Assembly: GCF_001553035.1 (NCBI RefSeq) | Contig: NZ_KQ959944.1 | Span: forward strand, 7,447 to 52,376 | Source of the DNA: Gemella haemolysans | Lineage (GTDB): Bacteria; Bacillota; Bacilli; Staphylococcales; Gemellaceae | DNA length: 44,930 nt | Direction: 5' to 3' | Notes under the pieces: model-generated | The model's input: only the letters and a program-made list of their open reading frames with translations | Database searches by the model: none | Told to the model about the DNA's origin: nothing | Shown: piece by piece, positions 19,537 to 26,262 of the stretch | Position numbering within the stretch: the first letter of the stretch is position 1 | How the letters are laid out: each line of letters opens with the position of its first letter | Position numbers and translations under genes: made by a program

Positions 19537-20454
19537 TTAAAACATTATAATATCGAAATAAAAATTTATACTTATATTAAATAAGTTAATCATGGGAATA
19601 ATACTAAGAATAAGAGAAAAAACGATACTTTGTCTATATTTAGTATCGTATTTTCTATTGTAAGTTAATGTATAATTTGAATATTTCCCAATTTTATTAA
19701 AAATTAATTCTTTTGGTAATGCATGTTTTATTAATACTGTTGGATGAGCTAATTTATTTCTATATGATTTTATCATATTAAAGAAAGAGCCAAATAAATA
19801 TTTTTTTAATTCAATATATTCTTCATTTAGCGTTTCATTTTGTATATTCAAAAGTTTATTGACTATATCTGTCTTTTTTTCGCTTTTCATTATTTTATAT
19901 AGATTTATACTGTCTGATAGATAGATACTATTAAGTACAACCCACGGTGGTATATAGTTCTTGTTTTGAACATAGTATTCAAGACTTGTATATTTGGTCG
20001 GATTAACTATATGTTTTTTTATTTTAGTTAGTGTTTTAATTGTATCGTTGTGCGCAACATAATTTTCTTTACATAAATAATCATTAGGATTATTTAAATC
20101 TTCGTCTCTTGTTGTATCTGTACCGAAGTTGCTTGATATAGAGTTACTTAAAGTTGTATTTAAAGATTGTTCTATAAATAGGACATATTTAAAGAGTAGT
20201 GAGGATATATCCATATTTATACTGTGAAATAGTAATAATTCATTTACGGTTGTATTTTGATTGAACTTCCCATTATCATCAACCAAACCAGTAGATTTTA
20301 GACCTTTTCCAAGAGTAGAATAGGATATGTAATCAATCATATCCCCTAAAAGAAATAAGTCATTTTCATCAGATGTAATTACATTTTTGTTTATTAATTT
20401 TTTAAGTAAGTCATCTTTACTGAGAAATCTTGATTCATTAGAGTAAATTGCCAA
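19537..20454 (-). CDS. Abi_2 (AbiF/AbiD-like) HEPN protein, C-terminally shortened
   Basis: This 305-residue protein resembles the Abi_2 abortive-infection family. The PPWVVLNSI segment is family-like, and the HEPN ribonuclease motif R-x4-H is present as R232-NKLA-H237. AbiF-type proteins are HEPN toxins held by a structured RNA antitoxin, and here a small RNA gene lies directly upstream. The start chosen is TTG at 20454 with AGGAGG at 20465-20470. A longer frame from 20511 would overlap the RNA and is rejected. The frame continues without another stop for 40 codons past the TAA at 19537-19539, ending at 19414, so a nonsense change probably removed the original C terminus. The HEPN motif is unaffected, so activity is possible. 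Confidence 0.75.
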   Translation of the reverse strand: MAIYSNESRFLSKDDLLKKLINKNVITSDENDLFLLGDMIDYISYSTLGKGLKSTGLVDDNGKFNQNTTVNELLLFHSINMDISSLLFKYVLFIEQSLNTTLSNSISSNFGTDTTRDEDLNNPNDYLCKENYVAHNDTIKTLTKIKKHIVNPTKYTSLEYYVQNKNYIPPWVVLNSIYLSDSINLYKIMKSEKKTDIVNKLLNIQNETLNEEYIELKKYLFGSFFNMIKSYRNKLAHPTVLIKHALPKELIFNKIGKYSNYTLTYNRKYDTKYRQSIVFSLILSIIPMINLFNISINFYFDIIMF

Positions 20455-20455
20455 A

Positions 20456-20524
20456 GAAAAAAAGCCTCCTTTCATTCTATAGAATGATAAGAGACTTCTC
20501 ACGGTGGGCATAGCCCTCTAATCT
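20456..20524 (-). ncRNA. small RNA A, putative RNA antitoxin/attenuator of the Abi gene
   Basis: This is a leftward RNA of about 69 nt with its own promoter. It contains the hairpin GGGCUAUGCCC followed by CACCGUGA. It ends in a terminator stem AAGUCUCUU / AAGGAGGCUU and a U tract ending at the Abi TTG start. The right arm of that stem contains the AGGAGG ribosome site of the Abi gene. Its sequence and architecture are nearly shared with RNA B at 35836-35898. It fits the abiF/pemK class of RNA motifs known from comparative genomics; I cannot run the covariance models. Confidence 0.75.
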
Positions 20525-20531
20525 GATTATC

Positions 20532-20560
20532 ATTCTATCATTTTTTTTATAGTTTGTCAA
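20532..20560 (-). promoter_or_regulatory. promoter of small RNA A
   Basis: On the minus strand TTGACA (20560-20555), a 17-bp spacer and TAGAAT (20537-20532) are seen. The promoter begins four bases after the preceding gene's stop. A 12-bp inverted repeat ATAGAATGATAA / TTATCATTCTAT has one arm on the -10 and the other at 20479-20490, so it may be an operator rather than an RNA stem. Confidence 0.8.
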
Positions 20561-20564
20561 TCAT

Positions 20565-20942
20565 TTAATCTAATTTTTTAACTTTATCACCGACAGATAT
20601 GTGTTTATTTCTAACTGTCAAATTCTCGTTATCTTTTTGATTAACATTTATTTTTTCATAACCTATATATGATTTTAACATAGAATTAGTAAAACTTAGA
20701 GGTAGTTCACTCCTAGTAGTTTTTCTAGCTATTACGTAATCCCCATTATTTTCTGTAACTTCAAGTGTTGCTTTATTTTCGTCATAAGTTCCAAGAAAAT
20801 TTCCCGATAAATCTGTTATATCTGATAAAGTTTCATATATAACTATTTTATCACCTCTAGCTACATTTTTTTTAGGTGTATGTACAACAATTGTAGTATC
20901 GTTAGGTATTTTTACAACTGTTCCTATTTGTTTATTATCCAT
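20565..20942 (-). CDS. hypothetical protein upstream of the Abi module
   Basis: I do not recognise this 125-residue protein with confidence. It is predicted to be mostly beta strand, with the pattern GTVVKI...IVVHTPKKNVARGDKIVIYE and a later LGTYDENKATLEV. This recalls small barrel domains such as the C-terminal domain of flagellar assembly protein T. No signal peptide or membrane helix is seen. AAAGGAC lies upstream of the ATG. It precedes RNA A and the Abi gene on the same strand, so read-through could link them. A 27-bp repeat lies 40 bp upstream of its start. Confidence 0.65.
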   Translation of the reverse strand: MDNKQIGTVVKIPNDTTIVVHTPKKNVARGDKIVIYETLSDITDLSGNFLGTYDENKATLEVTENNGDYVIARKTTRSELPLSFTNSMLKSYIGYEKINVNQKDNENLTVRNKHISVGDKVKKLD

Positions 20943-20982
20943 AATATTTTGTCCTTTCTTTATTAAAATTCTTTTTTATTTA

Positions 20983-21010
20983 TCTAAACTGGTTGAATTT
21001 GACTAGTTTA
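20983..21010. repeat. 27-bp repeat, copy 1
   Basis: An inverted repeat TAAACTGGT / ACTAGTTTA encloses an 8-bp centre. A second copy with one mismatch in 27 lies at 34850-34876, and similarity extends a few bases beyond. A further palindrome GTGTCGAATTCGATAC follows at 21025-21040 with a related TCGAATT core. Confidence 0.85.
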
Positions 21011-21104
21011 AAATTATTCTTATTGTGTCGAATTCGATACGTTTTCAGTTTATAAATAGCTTATTGTTTGATATAATTATAATATATGAATTGAGGTGGT
21101 ATAA

Positions 21105-21299
21105 ATGAAAAATCAATATTTCCGTAAGAAACCTGTAATAATTGAAGCTTATCAAACTTCTAAAGAATTAATAATTGAGACTTTAGAAGGGGATATGATA
21201 GCTTCCAAAGGTGATTGGATTGTTACAGGCGTTGATGGTGAACAATATCCAGTTAAACCAGATATTTTTAAAAAAACGTATGAACTTGTAAAAGATTAA
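21105..21299 (+). CDS. small phage protein (YRKKPVxIEA...PCKPDIFxKTYE type)
   Basis: This is a 64-residue protein of a kind very common in Firmicutes phages. It starts [17 protein letters not shown] and ends [20 protein letters not shown]. Its function is unknown. GAGGTGGT precedes the ATG and a TATAAT -10 lies at about 21076-21081. It converges on the TIR gene with a 4-base overlap of the ends. It supports a phage origin for this region. Confidence 0.75.
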   Translation: MKNQYFRKKPVIIEAYQTSKELIIETLEGDMIASKGDWIVTGVDGEQYPVKPDIFKKTYELVKD

Positions 21300-21691
21300 T
21301 TAATAACATCTAAAATAGATGCTTTAGAGAAATCTAATGCCCATTTTGCCCCTATACCAAAAAGATTTGTAGGGGTAAAATAATGTTTTTCTATTTTTAC
21401 AGCTAGTATCTTTTTATTTAATTCCTTAGCTTTTTCTATTTCCCAAGCTACCCACTCAGATTTATATGTATGTTCTCCTATCAAGCATAAGAATACATCA
21501 GATTTTTTTATTTTTTCCAAAATAACTTGTTTAATATAGTAAGCGTTAGTTGAATTAATAGAAGTTCCTACTGAATTATCATAGAAAGATATTTCAGGGA
21601 AATTTTTATTTTCAGACCATGCTACAAGTAAGTTCTTGTATATTCTTCCTTCGTAATCATCTTTATAGCTTACAAAAATTTTATTTGCCAT
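21296..21691 (-). CDS. TIR-like (ThsB/DUF1863-type) protein, putative NAD-dependent defence enzyme
   Basis: This 131-residue single-domain protein has the MTH538/DUF1863 TIR-like fold seen in Thoeris ThsB. It shows [13 protein letters not shown] at the first strand, then [23 protein letters not shown]84, after W80-V-A-W83, is at the expected place of the catalytic glutamate of NADase TIRs. Such proteins make nucleotide signals from NAD on infection. The ATG follows the DUF4231 stop with no gap, so the two are translationally coupled and share the repressor's transcript. Function as a signal producer for the neighbouring membrane protein is inferred. Confidence 0.85.
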   Translation of the reverse strand: MANKIFVSYKDDYEGRIYKNLLVAWSENKNFPEISFYDNSVGTSINSTNAYYIKQVILEKIKKSDVFLCLIGEHTYKSEWVAWEIEKAKELNKKILAVKIEKHYFTPTNLFGIGAKWALDFSKASILDVIN

Positions 21692-22129
21692 TTAATTCTC
21701 CTTTTTATCATTATTAGTTTGTAAATTAGCCCAGTTTATATTTTCATTAGATATAATAGTTTCACATCTTTCTACTAATGTAATATTTGGATATTTTTCA
21801 TCTCTATAAACTCCACTTTTTAAGAGATACATATATTTCTCTTGTTTTAAAAGTTCAGATGTTTTCCTATATTCTATCCAATTTTTTTGATGGTTAAATA
21901 AACTTATCATACCTTCACAAAATAAGATACCACTAGAAAGAATAACCGAAAAAAGTTTAAAATATTCATGTAAAAAACAAGATGTTATAGGAATTAATAT
22001 TCCGAATGTTATCGCTGCTGATTTTAAAGCTTTAAACCACCTTTGATGGTGTAAACTTTTTTGATCATACCATTCTATCTGATTATTCAATCTATCGTCT
22101 ATATAGTTATCTATTTCAAACTCATTCAT
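21692..22129 (-). CDS. DUF4231 / SLATT-type two-TM protein, putative membrane effector
   Basis: This 145-residue protein matches DUF4231. The N-terminal helix contains IEWYDQKSLHHQRWFKALK, and two adjacent membrane segments lie at about residues 34-50 and 56-72. The conserved cytoplasmic NWIEYRKTSELLKQEKYMYL helix follows. SLATT-superfamily proteins are predicted pore-forming effectors that act with nucleotide-based sensors. It starts two bases after the repressor stop and ends directly before the TIR gene. The layout suggests a TIR signal opening or activating this protein. There is no macro, SLOG or SIR2 domain as in Thoeris types I and II. Confidence 0.85.
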   Translation of the reverse strand: MNEFEIDNYIDDRLNNQIEWYDQKSLHHQRWFKALKSAAITFGILIPITSCFLHEYFKLFSVILSSGILFCEGMISLFNHQKNWIEYRKTSELLKQEKYMYLLKSGVYRDEKYPNITLVERCETIISNENINWANLQTNNDKKEN

Positions 22130-22131
22130 AT

Positions 22132-22806
22132 TTAAAACTTCCTTCTTAGTTCAACAACTCTTCCAATAATAACTACTGGTTTTGTAACTACTTCTTCGTT
22201 TGAAAAGTACATAGGTGAGTATTCTGAATTATTAGATATTAGCATTATTCCATTATCAAGTTTTTCAAATTTTTTGCATGTTGCATCATCTCCATTTACT
22301 AGAGCAATTACCACGTCTCCATTGTTAGCTGTTGATTGTTGCCTCACTATAACAGTATCACCATCGTTTATATCTGGTTTCATACTATCACCTTTAATTC
22401 TAAGTCCGAAGAATTCTCCTTGATTTTGCCAAGTTAGAGGTATTTCCTCATAGTCCAGTATATCTTCAACAGCTGAAATAGGTATTCCTGCTGCAACTAT
22501 TCCCAATACTGGAATTTGTAAGCCTTGTTGTGTTAGAGATGCATTAATTTTAGTTTCTTCTAATCTTTCATATCTAGGCACATTGTAGCCTGATAACCAC
22601 GCTTCTGTAACTCCAAATACTTTTGATAATAAGAAGATTTTTTCGTTATCTGGATTCGATTTACCATTTACATATTGAGATAAGTGACTTTTAGAGAATT
22701 TTATATTATATTTTTCTTGAAGTGGTTTAGCTAAATTTAGTACATCTATTTGTCTTAATCTTTTTTCTTTCATCAGTTGATTTATTCTTTCAGTAGAAGT
22801 TGCCAT
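22132..22806 (-). CDS. CI/LexA-like phage repressor (HTH + S24 peptidase)
   Basis: This 224-residue repressor has an N-terminal XRE-type HTH (about residues 5-60) and a C-terminal S24 autocleavage domain. It has the cleavage site Ala-Gly in GIVAAGIPI, the serine in KGDSMKPD and the lysine in DATCKKFE. It should keep this immunity region lysogenic and self-cleave on DNA damage. The GTG at 22815 is in frame, but AGGAGG is correctly spaced from the ATG at 22806. It is the first gene of a tight leftward operon with the DUF4231 and TIR genes. TTGAAC operators lie upstream. Confidence 0.92.
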   Translation of the reverse strand: MATSTERINQLMKEKRLRQIDVLNLAKPLQEKYNIKFSKSHLSQYVNGKSNPDNEKIFLLSKVFGVTEAWLSGYNVPRYERLEETKINASLTQQGLQIPVLGIVAAGIPISAVEDILDYEEIPLTWQNQGEFFGLRIKGDSMKPDINDGDTVIVRQQSTANNGDVVIALVNGDDATCKKFEKLDNGIMLISNNSEYSPMYFSNEEVVTKPVVIIGRVVELRRKF

Positions 22807-22842
22807 AACTCTCACCTCCTATTAGAATTATAGTATCATGAT

Positions 22843-22942
22843 TTGAACAAAAGTTCAAGTTGAAAGTTCAAAAAATTTGAATTTACTGTTTTAAAAATTG
22901 AAAAATGTTAGTATATAATAAAATTGAGTTCAAGGATTTGAA
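22843..22942. promoter_or_regulatory. repressor operators and divergent promoters
   Basis: Three palindromic sites of half-site TTGAAC are seen: TTGAAC-4-GTTCAA (22843-22858), TTGAAAGTTCAA (22860-22871) and GTTCAA-3-TTTGAAT (22928-22942). A leftward -10 TATAAT for the repressor lies at 22831-22826. The third site abuts the start of the broken cro gene. This is a typical cI/cro switch. Confidence 0.75.
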
Positions 22943-22966
22943 TTTAAAAACATAGAAAAGGATAAA

Positions 22967-23142
22967 ATGAAATTCAATTATGATAAATTACTGGGAAGAA
23001 TAGTTGAGGTCTTTGGAAATCAAAGTAATTTTGATAAAGATATGAAACTCTCTTAACCTGTATTTCTTTTAAATTAATCAACGTAAGACGTTGGAAAGAT
23101 AATGAAATTTAATAAGCCATACAAGTTTTAAAAATAACATAA
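22967..23142 (+). pseudogene. broken Cro-like (DUF739-type) gene
   Basis: The frame opens MKFNYDKLLGRIVEVFG and reads 28 codons, then stops after MKLS. Continuing in a shifted frame gives ISFKLINVRRWKDNEI, then two stops, then AIQVLKIT, matching the rest of a phage Cro-like HTH protein. It therefore carries a frameshift and at least two nonsense changes. Its loss would leave the facing repressor unopposed. Confidence 0.75.
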
Positions 23143-23238
23143 AGTAAAGTTCATATATTTTTTTAATGAATAACATTTAATGTTTGAAGCAAACTAAAAT
23201 ATCACTTTTTTATAAGAGATATGAAAGTAGGAGTGGGG

Positions 23239-23466
23239 ATGGAAATAAACTCTAGAAGTATTCTAAATGAAAATAATGAACTTGTAGATGTTAAATACAC
23301 AGAAGTTAGTACTTATGATAAATTTTCTCTTAAAGAAGAACTGATTAGAAATGAGATTATCAATATTTTAGCTAAGCATAATTTTTCATATTGGAAAGAT
23401 AGAAAAGTCTTAGAAAGAACTACAGATTTTCTAGTCAAAGAATCTGTAGTTCAAGAGATCATTTAA
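23239..23466 (+). CDS. small conserved phage protein, paralogue of 37743-37970
   Basis: This 75-residue protein has unknown function. Its C-terminal half is clearly homologous to the protein at 37743-37970: both have ELIRNE, IN(I/V)LAKHN, YWK and end KESVVQEI. It is predicted soluble and helical at the C terminus. An in-frame ATG at 23221 exists, but GTAGGAG lies just before the ATG at 23239, matching the paralogue's start. It sits right of the broken cro, the same place as its relative in the intact prophage. Its end overlaps the ancestral end of the gene on the other strand by 8 bases. Confidence 0.65.
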   Translation: MEINSRSILNENNELVDVKYTEVSTYDKFSLKEELIRNEIINILAKHNFSYWKDRKVLERTTDFLVKESVVQEII

Positions 23467-23989
23467 AGTTATTAACAAGTGTAATTGCAGCTTCTCTAAT
23501 AGCTGTATCTAATGGTTGATTAGTAGGATGAGCACCTGAAGAATAAACTAAATTTTTTGAAAAATCAGTTTTAAGTGTTTCATTAACTGTAGTAACTTTA
23601 CCAAAAGAATCTATCTATTCTAACGTTAGGATAATATCATCTTTAAATGAATCTGAAATATTTGTTGAGAATTTTTGACCTGGTGCTATAAATGAACCGA
23701 TTACAGATTTCATTTTAAATTTTTCGTTGAACTCATCTAGTTCAGAATGAAATTTTAAATTTGTTATCCTTGCTGGTGTTTTACCAAAATTCTTAATTGC
23801 TAGATTTTTCTGAAATGATAACCCATTTATAATTTCGATGTAAGGTGTAACAACAGTTTTTGTAGCATTGTATATGGATTTCTTTGTTAGAAATAAATTT
23901 ACAGTAGAAATAATTACCGATATTACCGATATTGCTATTGGAATTATGATTATTAAATAATCAAATGTTGTTCTTTGCATATATTTCAC
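23459..23989 (-). pseudogene. membrane-anchored hypothetical protein interrupted by an amber codon
   Basis: The frame starts at 23989 with a membrane helix at about residues 9-33 and reads 124 codons to TAG at 23617-23615. It then continues in the same frame for 51 codons (IDSFGKVTTVNETLKTDF and onward) to TGA at 23461-23459. The uninterrupted protein would be about 176 residues, with an N-terminal anchor and a beta-rich domain (TPYIEIINGLSFQ...IKNFGKTPARI). The sequence before the TAG (IILTLE) flows naturally into the part after it. I do not recognise the family. Confidence 0.65.
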
Positions 23990-24023
23990 CCCCTTTTTTT
24001 AGATATATTCTATAGAAAAATAA

Positions 24024-24098
24024 AAAGTAGAAGGTTTAGATTTCCAGGAAATATCTAAATATATTATAACATAAAGGTAAATAAAGGTCAAAGATATT
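24024..24098 (+). repeat. 75-bp promoter/leader repeat, copy 1
   Basis: This stretch matches 38421-38497 in the intact prophage with about ten differences. Shared parts are GTAGAAGGTTTAGATTTCC, ATATATTATA and CATAAAGGTAAA, and the end AAAGGTCAAAGATAT. The palindrome TTTCCAGGAAA at about 24041-24051 may be an operator. In both places it precedes a small HTH gene, broken here. Confidence 0.85.
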
Positions 24099-24290
24099 TG
24101 AAAACATTATACAGTTGCCAAGCATAATTATAAGACATTGAAATAAAAATTAATATGTTGTCAAAAGAGACAGAAATTTTTGAGGAGATATTATACTCAA
24201 GTCTTAGTCGCAACATATTTAGACATGATTTAGATAATGTAGTTAGGATAGCATACATAGTATTGTATATAGACCTAAATTAATTATAGA
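24096..24290 (+). pseudogene. broken small HTH gene, relative of 38496-38720
   Basis: DNA similarity to 38496-38720 is patchy but clear (for example TTGTCAAAAGAGAC, AATTTTTGA, GCAACA, GTTAGGATAGC). The ATG has become TTG, and stops and frame changes interrupt the reading frame. The relative is an XRE-type HTH protein. Confidence 0.7.
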
Positions 24291-24810
24291 AGTAATTAGT
24301 ATGTATAATGCATATCAAGAGAAGTTAAATAAGCTTGATAATTTGATTGAGAGAAGTTATCTAAGAACTTTTGTAAAGCTAGATGTATAAATATGAATTC
24401 AAAGTTTACTTTCAAGATTTAGAGAGCTGGGAAAATTCTTATAAATTCATATTTGGGACAATAGAAATTAACATGTATTATAATTAAGTGAGAGTTAATA
24501 ACTATATAAACGAGAAGCAGCATAAGAAAATAAATAAGATTATAAAAATATAATACAATACTTTGTTATTTGGTTCTAAAGATTTAGCATTGATGAAGAT
24601 GGACATGAGTTTTAAGTTCATAATTCCATATTCCTTATAATGATTATAGTCTAATCTTATAAATGTATTATTTTATTAAGGTAATTCATAGTATCATTTT
24701 TTCTTTACTTACATAAGTAAAGACTTTATTAGTAATATTTCTGTAATTATGATATAATTAATAAATATTATTAATAGCAAATAATATTTATTTTAAAATA
24801 GGAGGATATT
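24291..24810. other. decayed DNA and permease promoter region
   Basis: There is no intact gene here. A fragment reading MYNAYQEKLNKLDNLIERSY at about 24301-24390 may be the remains of a phage gene. The last 120 bp are AT-rich, include TATAAT about 24753 and lead into AGGAGG of the permease. The right border of the prophage remnant probably lies in this stretch. Confidence 0.5.
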
Positions 24811-26181
24811 ATGAACGTTTTTAGAAAAAAATCAATTGACTCTATTTTAGCAGAGTCAAGAAATAAGACGTTAAATCCCACGATGAAGACTATGGATTTA
24901 GTTCTATTCGGTATAGGGGCTATTATTGGATCAGGTATCTTAGTATTAACTGGTAAGGCTTCAGCAGAAGCAGGGCCAGCAGTTGTATTTTCTTTCCTAA
25001 TTGCAGGTTTAGCTTGTTGTTTAGCAGCGTTATGTTATGCCGAACTTGCTTCTACAATCCCGTCAAGTGGTAGTACATATACATATTTATATGTATCAGT
25101 TGGTGAAATTGTAGCGTATGCGATAGGTTGGGTATTAATAGGTGGATATGTTCTTACCGCCGCAACAGTAGCGAATGGTTGGTCAAGTTACTTTTCACGT
25201 CTATTAGCAGGCTTAGGTATAGAAATTCCTAAAGAGTTTTATACATTACCAGCAGCTGGTGGATATGGTAACATTCCAGCGATAATTATTGTATTATTAA
25301 TAACTTTCATCTTATCAAAAGGTACTTCAAGTAGTAAACTTGTAAATAACCTTATGGTAGCTGCAAAAGTAGGTATTGTTGTTCTATTCATCGTAGTTGG
25401 TGTATTTTATGTAGAACCGACTAACTGGACAAATAACTTTGCACCATCAGGTTTCTCAGGAGTTATGTTAGCTGCGACTACTGTATTCTTTGCGTACTTA
25501 GGATTTGATGCGATTTCTACTTCAGCTGAAGAAACAATTAATCCAGAAAAAGCCCTGCCAAAAGCCATTATTATTACAATGTTAGTTTGTACAGCATTCT
25601 ATATTCTAGTATGTTTAATACTTACTGGAGTTGTTCAATATAATAGACTTGGAACAGGAGATGCCTTAGCATTCGTACTAGAGGAAGTAGGACAAAATAA
25701 AGTAGCTGGTATCGTATCTCTTGGAGCGGTAATTGGTCTTATGGCTGGTATACTATCATTCATATATGCGGGAATCCGTATTACATATACGATTGCACGT
25801 GATGGATTATTACCAGAAAAATTAACTAAAGTTAATCAAAATAAAGTACCGAGTACATTAACATGGGGATTAGGAATCTTAACAGCATTATTAGCAGGAT
25901 TCTTACCATTAGGCAAACTAGCTGATCTTGCTAACGTAGCGTCAATCATTGCTTTTGCATTAGTAAGCTATACAACTATCGTATTCTACAAAAAATTCCC
26001 AGATTTAAAACGTGGATTTAGAGTACCAGGTATGCCAATTTTACCGATTATTTCTATTATCTTATTTGGAGCATTATTATATAGTGTTACATTAACAACA
26101 TGGATAATCTTTGTTGTTTGGGTTATTGTAGGTTTAATCGTGTACTTTGCATTCTCATATAAGAACAGTAAGTTAAAATAG
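24811..26181 (+). CDS. APC-family amino-acid permease (CAT/YfnA-like), copy 1
   Basis: This 456-residue membrane protein has about 12 helices. It begins RKKSIDSILAESRNKTLNPTM, and the first helix has the substrate-backbone motif GIGAIIGSGILVLTG. It matches the cationic amino-acid transporter-like group, which includes alanine transporters such as the Geobacillus ApcT. The protein at 28266-29636 is a close paralogue, and alanine dehydrogenase lies between them, so alanine is the likely substrate (inference). It has its own AGGAGG and a terminator after it. Confidence 0.9.
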   Translation: MNVFRKKSIDSILAESRNKTLNPTMKTMDLVLFGIGAIIGSGILVLTGKASAEAGPAVVFSFLIAGLACCLAALCYAELASTIPSSGSTYTYLYVSVGEIVAYAIGWVLIGGYVLTAATVANGWSSYFSRLLAGLGIEIPKEFYTLPAAGGYGNIPAIIIVLLITFILSKGTSSSKLVNNLMVAAKVGIVVLFIVVGVFYVEPTNWTNNFAPSGFSGVMLAATTVFFAYLGFDAISTSAEETINPEKALPKAIIITMLVCTAFYILVCLILTGVVQYNRLGTGDALAFVLEEVGQNKVAGIVSLGAVIGLMAGILSFIYAGIRITYTIARDGLLPEKLTKVNQNKVPSTLTWGLGILTALLAGFLPLGKLADLANVASIIAFALVSYTTIVFYKKFPDLKRGFRVPGMPILPIISIILFGALLYSVTLTTWIIFVVWVIVGLIVYFAFSYKNSKLK

Positions 26182-26224
26182 TATAGAAATAACATATAAT
26201 CTGGTTCAATATTTAAAAATTAAA

Positions 26225-26262
26225 AGGAATCGTGAGTAAAAATCTCATGATTCTTTTTTTTT
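26225..26262 (+). terminator. terminator after permease copy 1
   Basis: The hairpin AGGAATCGTGAG / CTCATGATTCT is followed by a T run. Confidence 0.9.

Larger units (their letters stand above)
19400..24300. mobile_element. decayed prophage immunity region carrying defence genes
   Basis: The region between rpsD and the amino-acid permease holds phage-type genes only: a cI-like repressor with operators, a broken cro, a broken small HTH gene, a broken membrane protein and phage hypothetical proteins. Interleaved intact genes are Abi_2 with its RNA, DUF4231 and TIR. There is no integrase, replication or structural gene. Parts are homologous to the prophage at 33.5 kb: the 75-bp leader, the paralogue of 37743-37970 and a 27-bp repeat. 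The borders are approximate and no attachment repeats were found. Confidence 0.75.

Noticed and set aside
19537-20511. Longer Abi frame starting at the ATG at 20511
   Set aside because: The first 19 codons lie inside the conserved RNA A, and the AGGAGG ribosome site fits the TTG at 20454.
20461-20540. Fst-type type I toxin-antitoxin locus
   Set aside because: No small hydrophobic peptide frame with a ribosome site exists on either strand there, and the arrangement is promoter-RNA-terminator-toxin gene on one strand.
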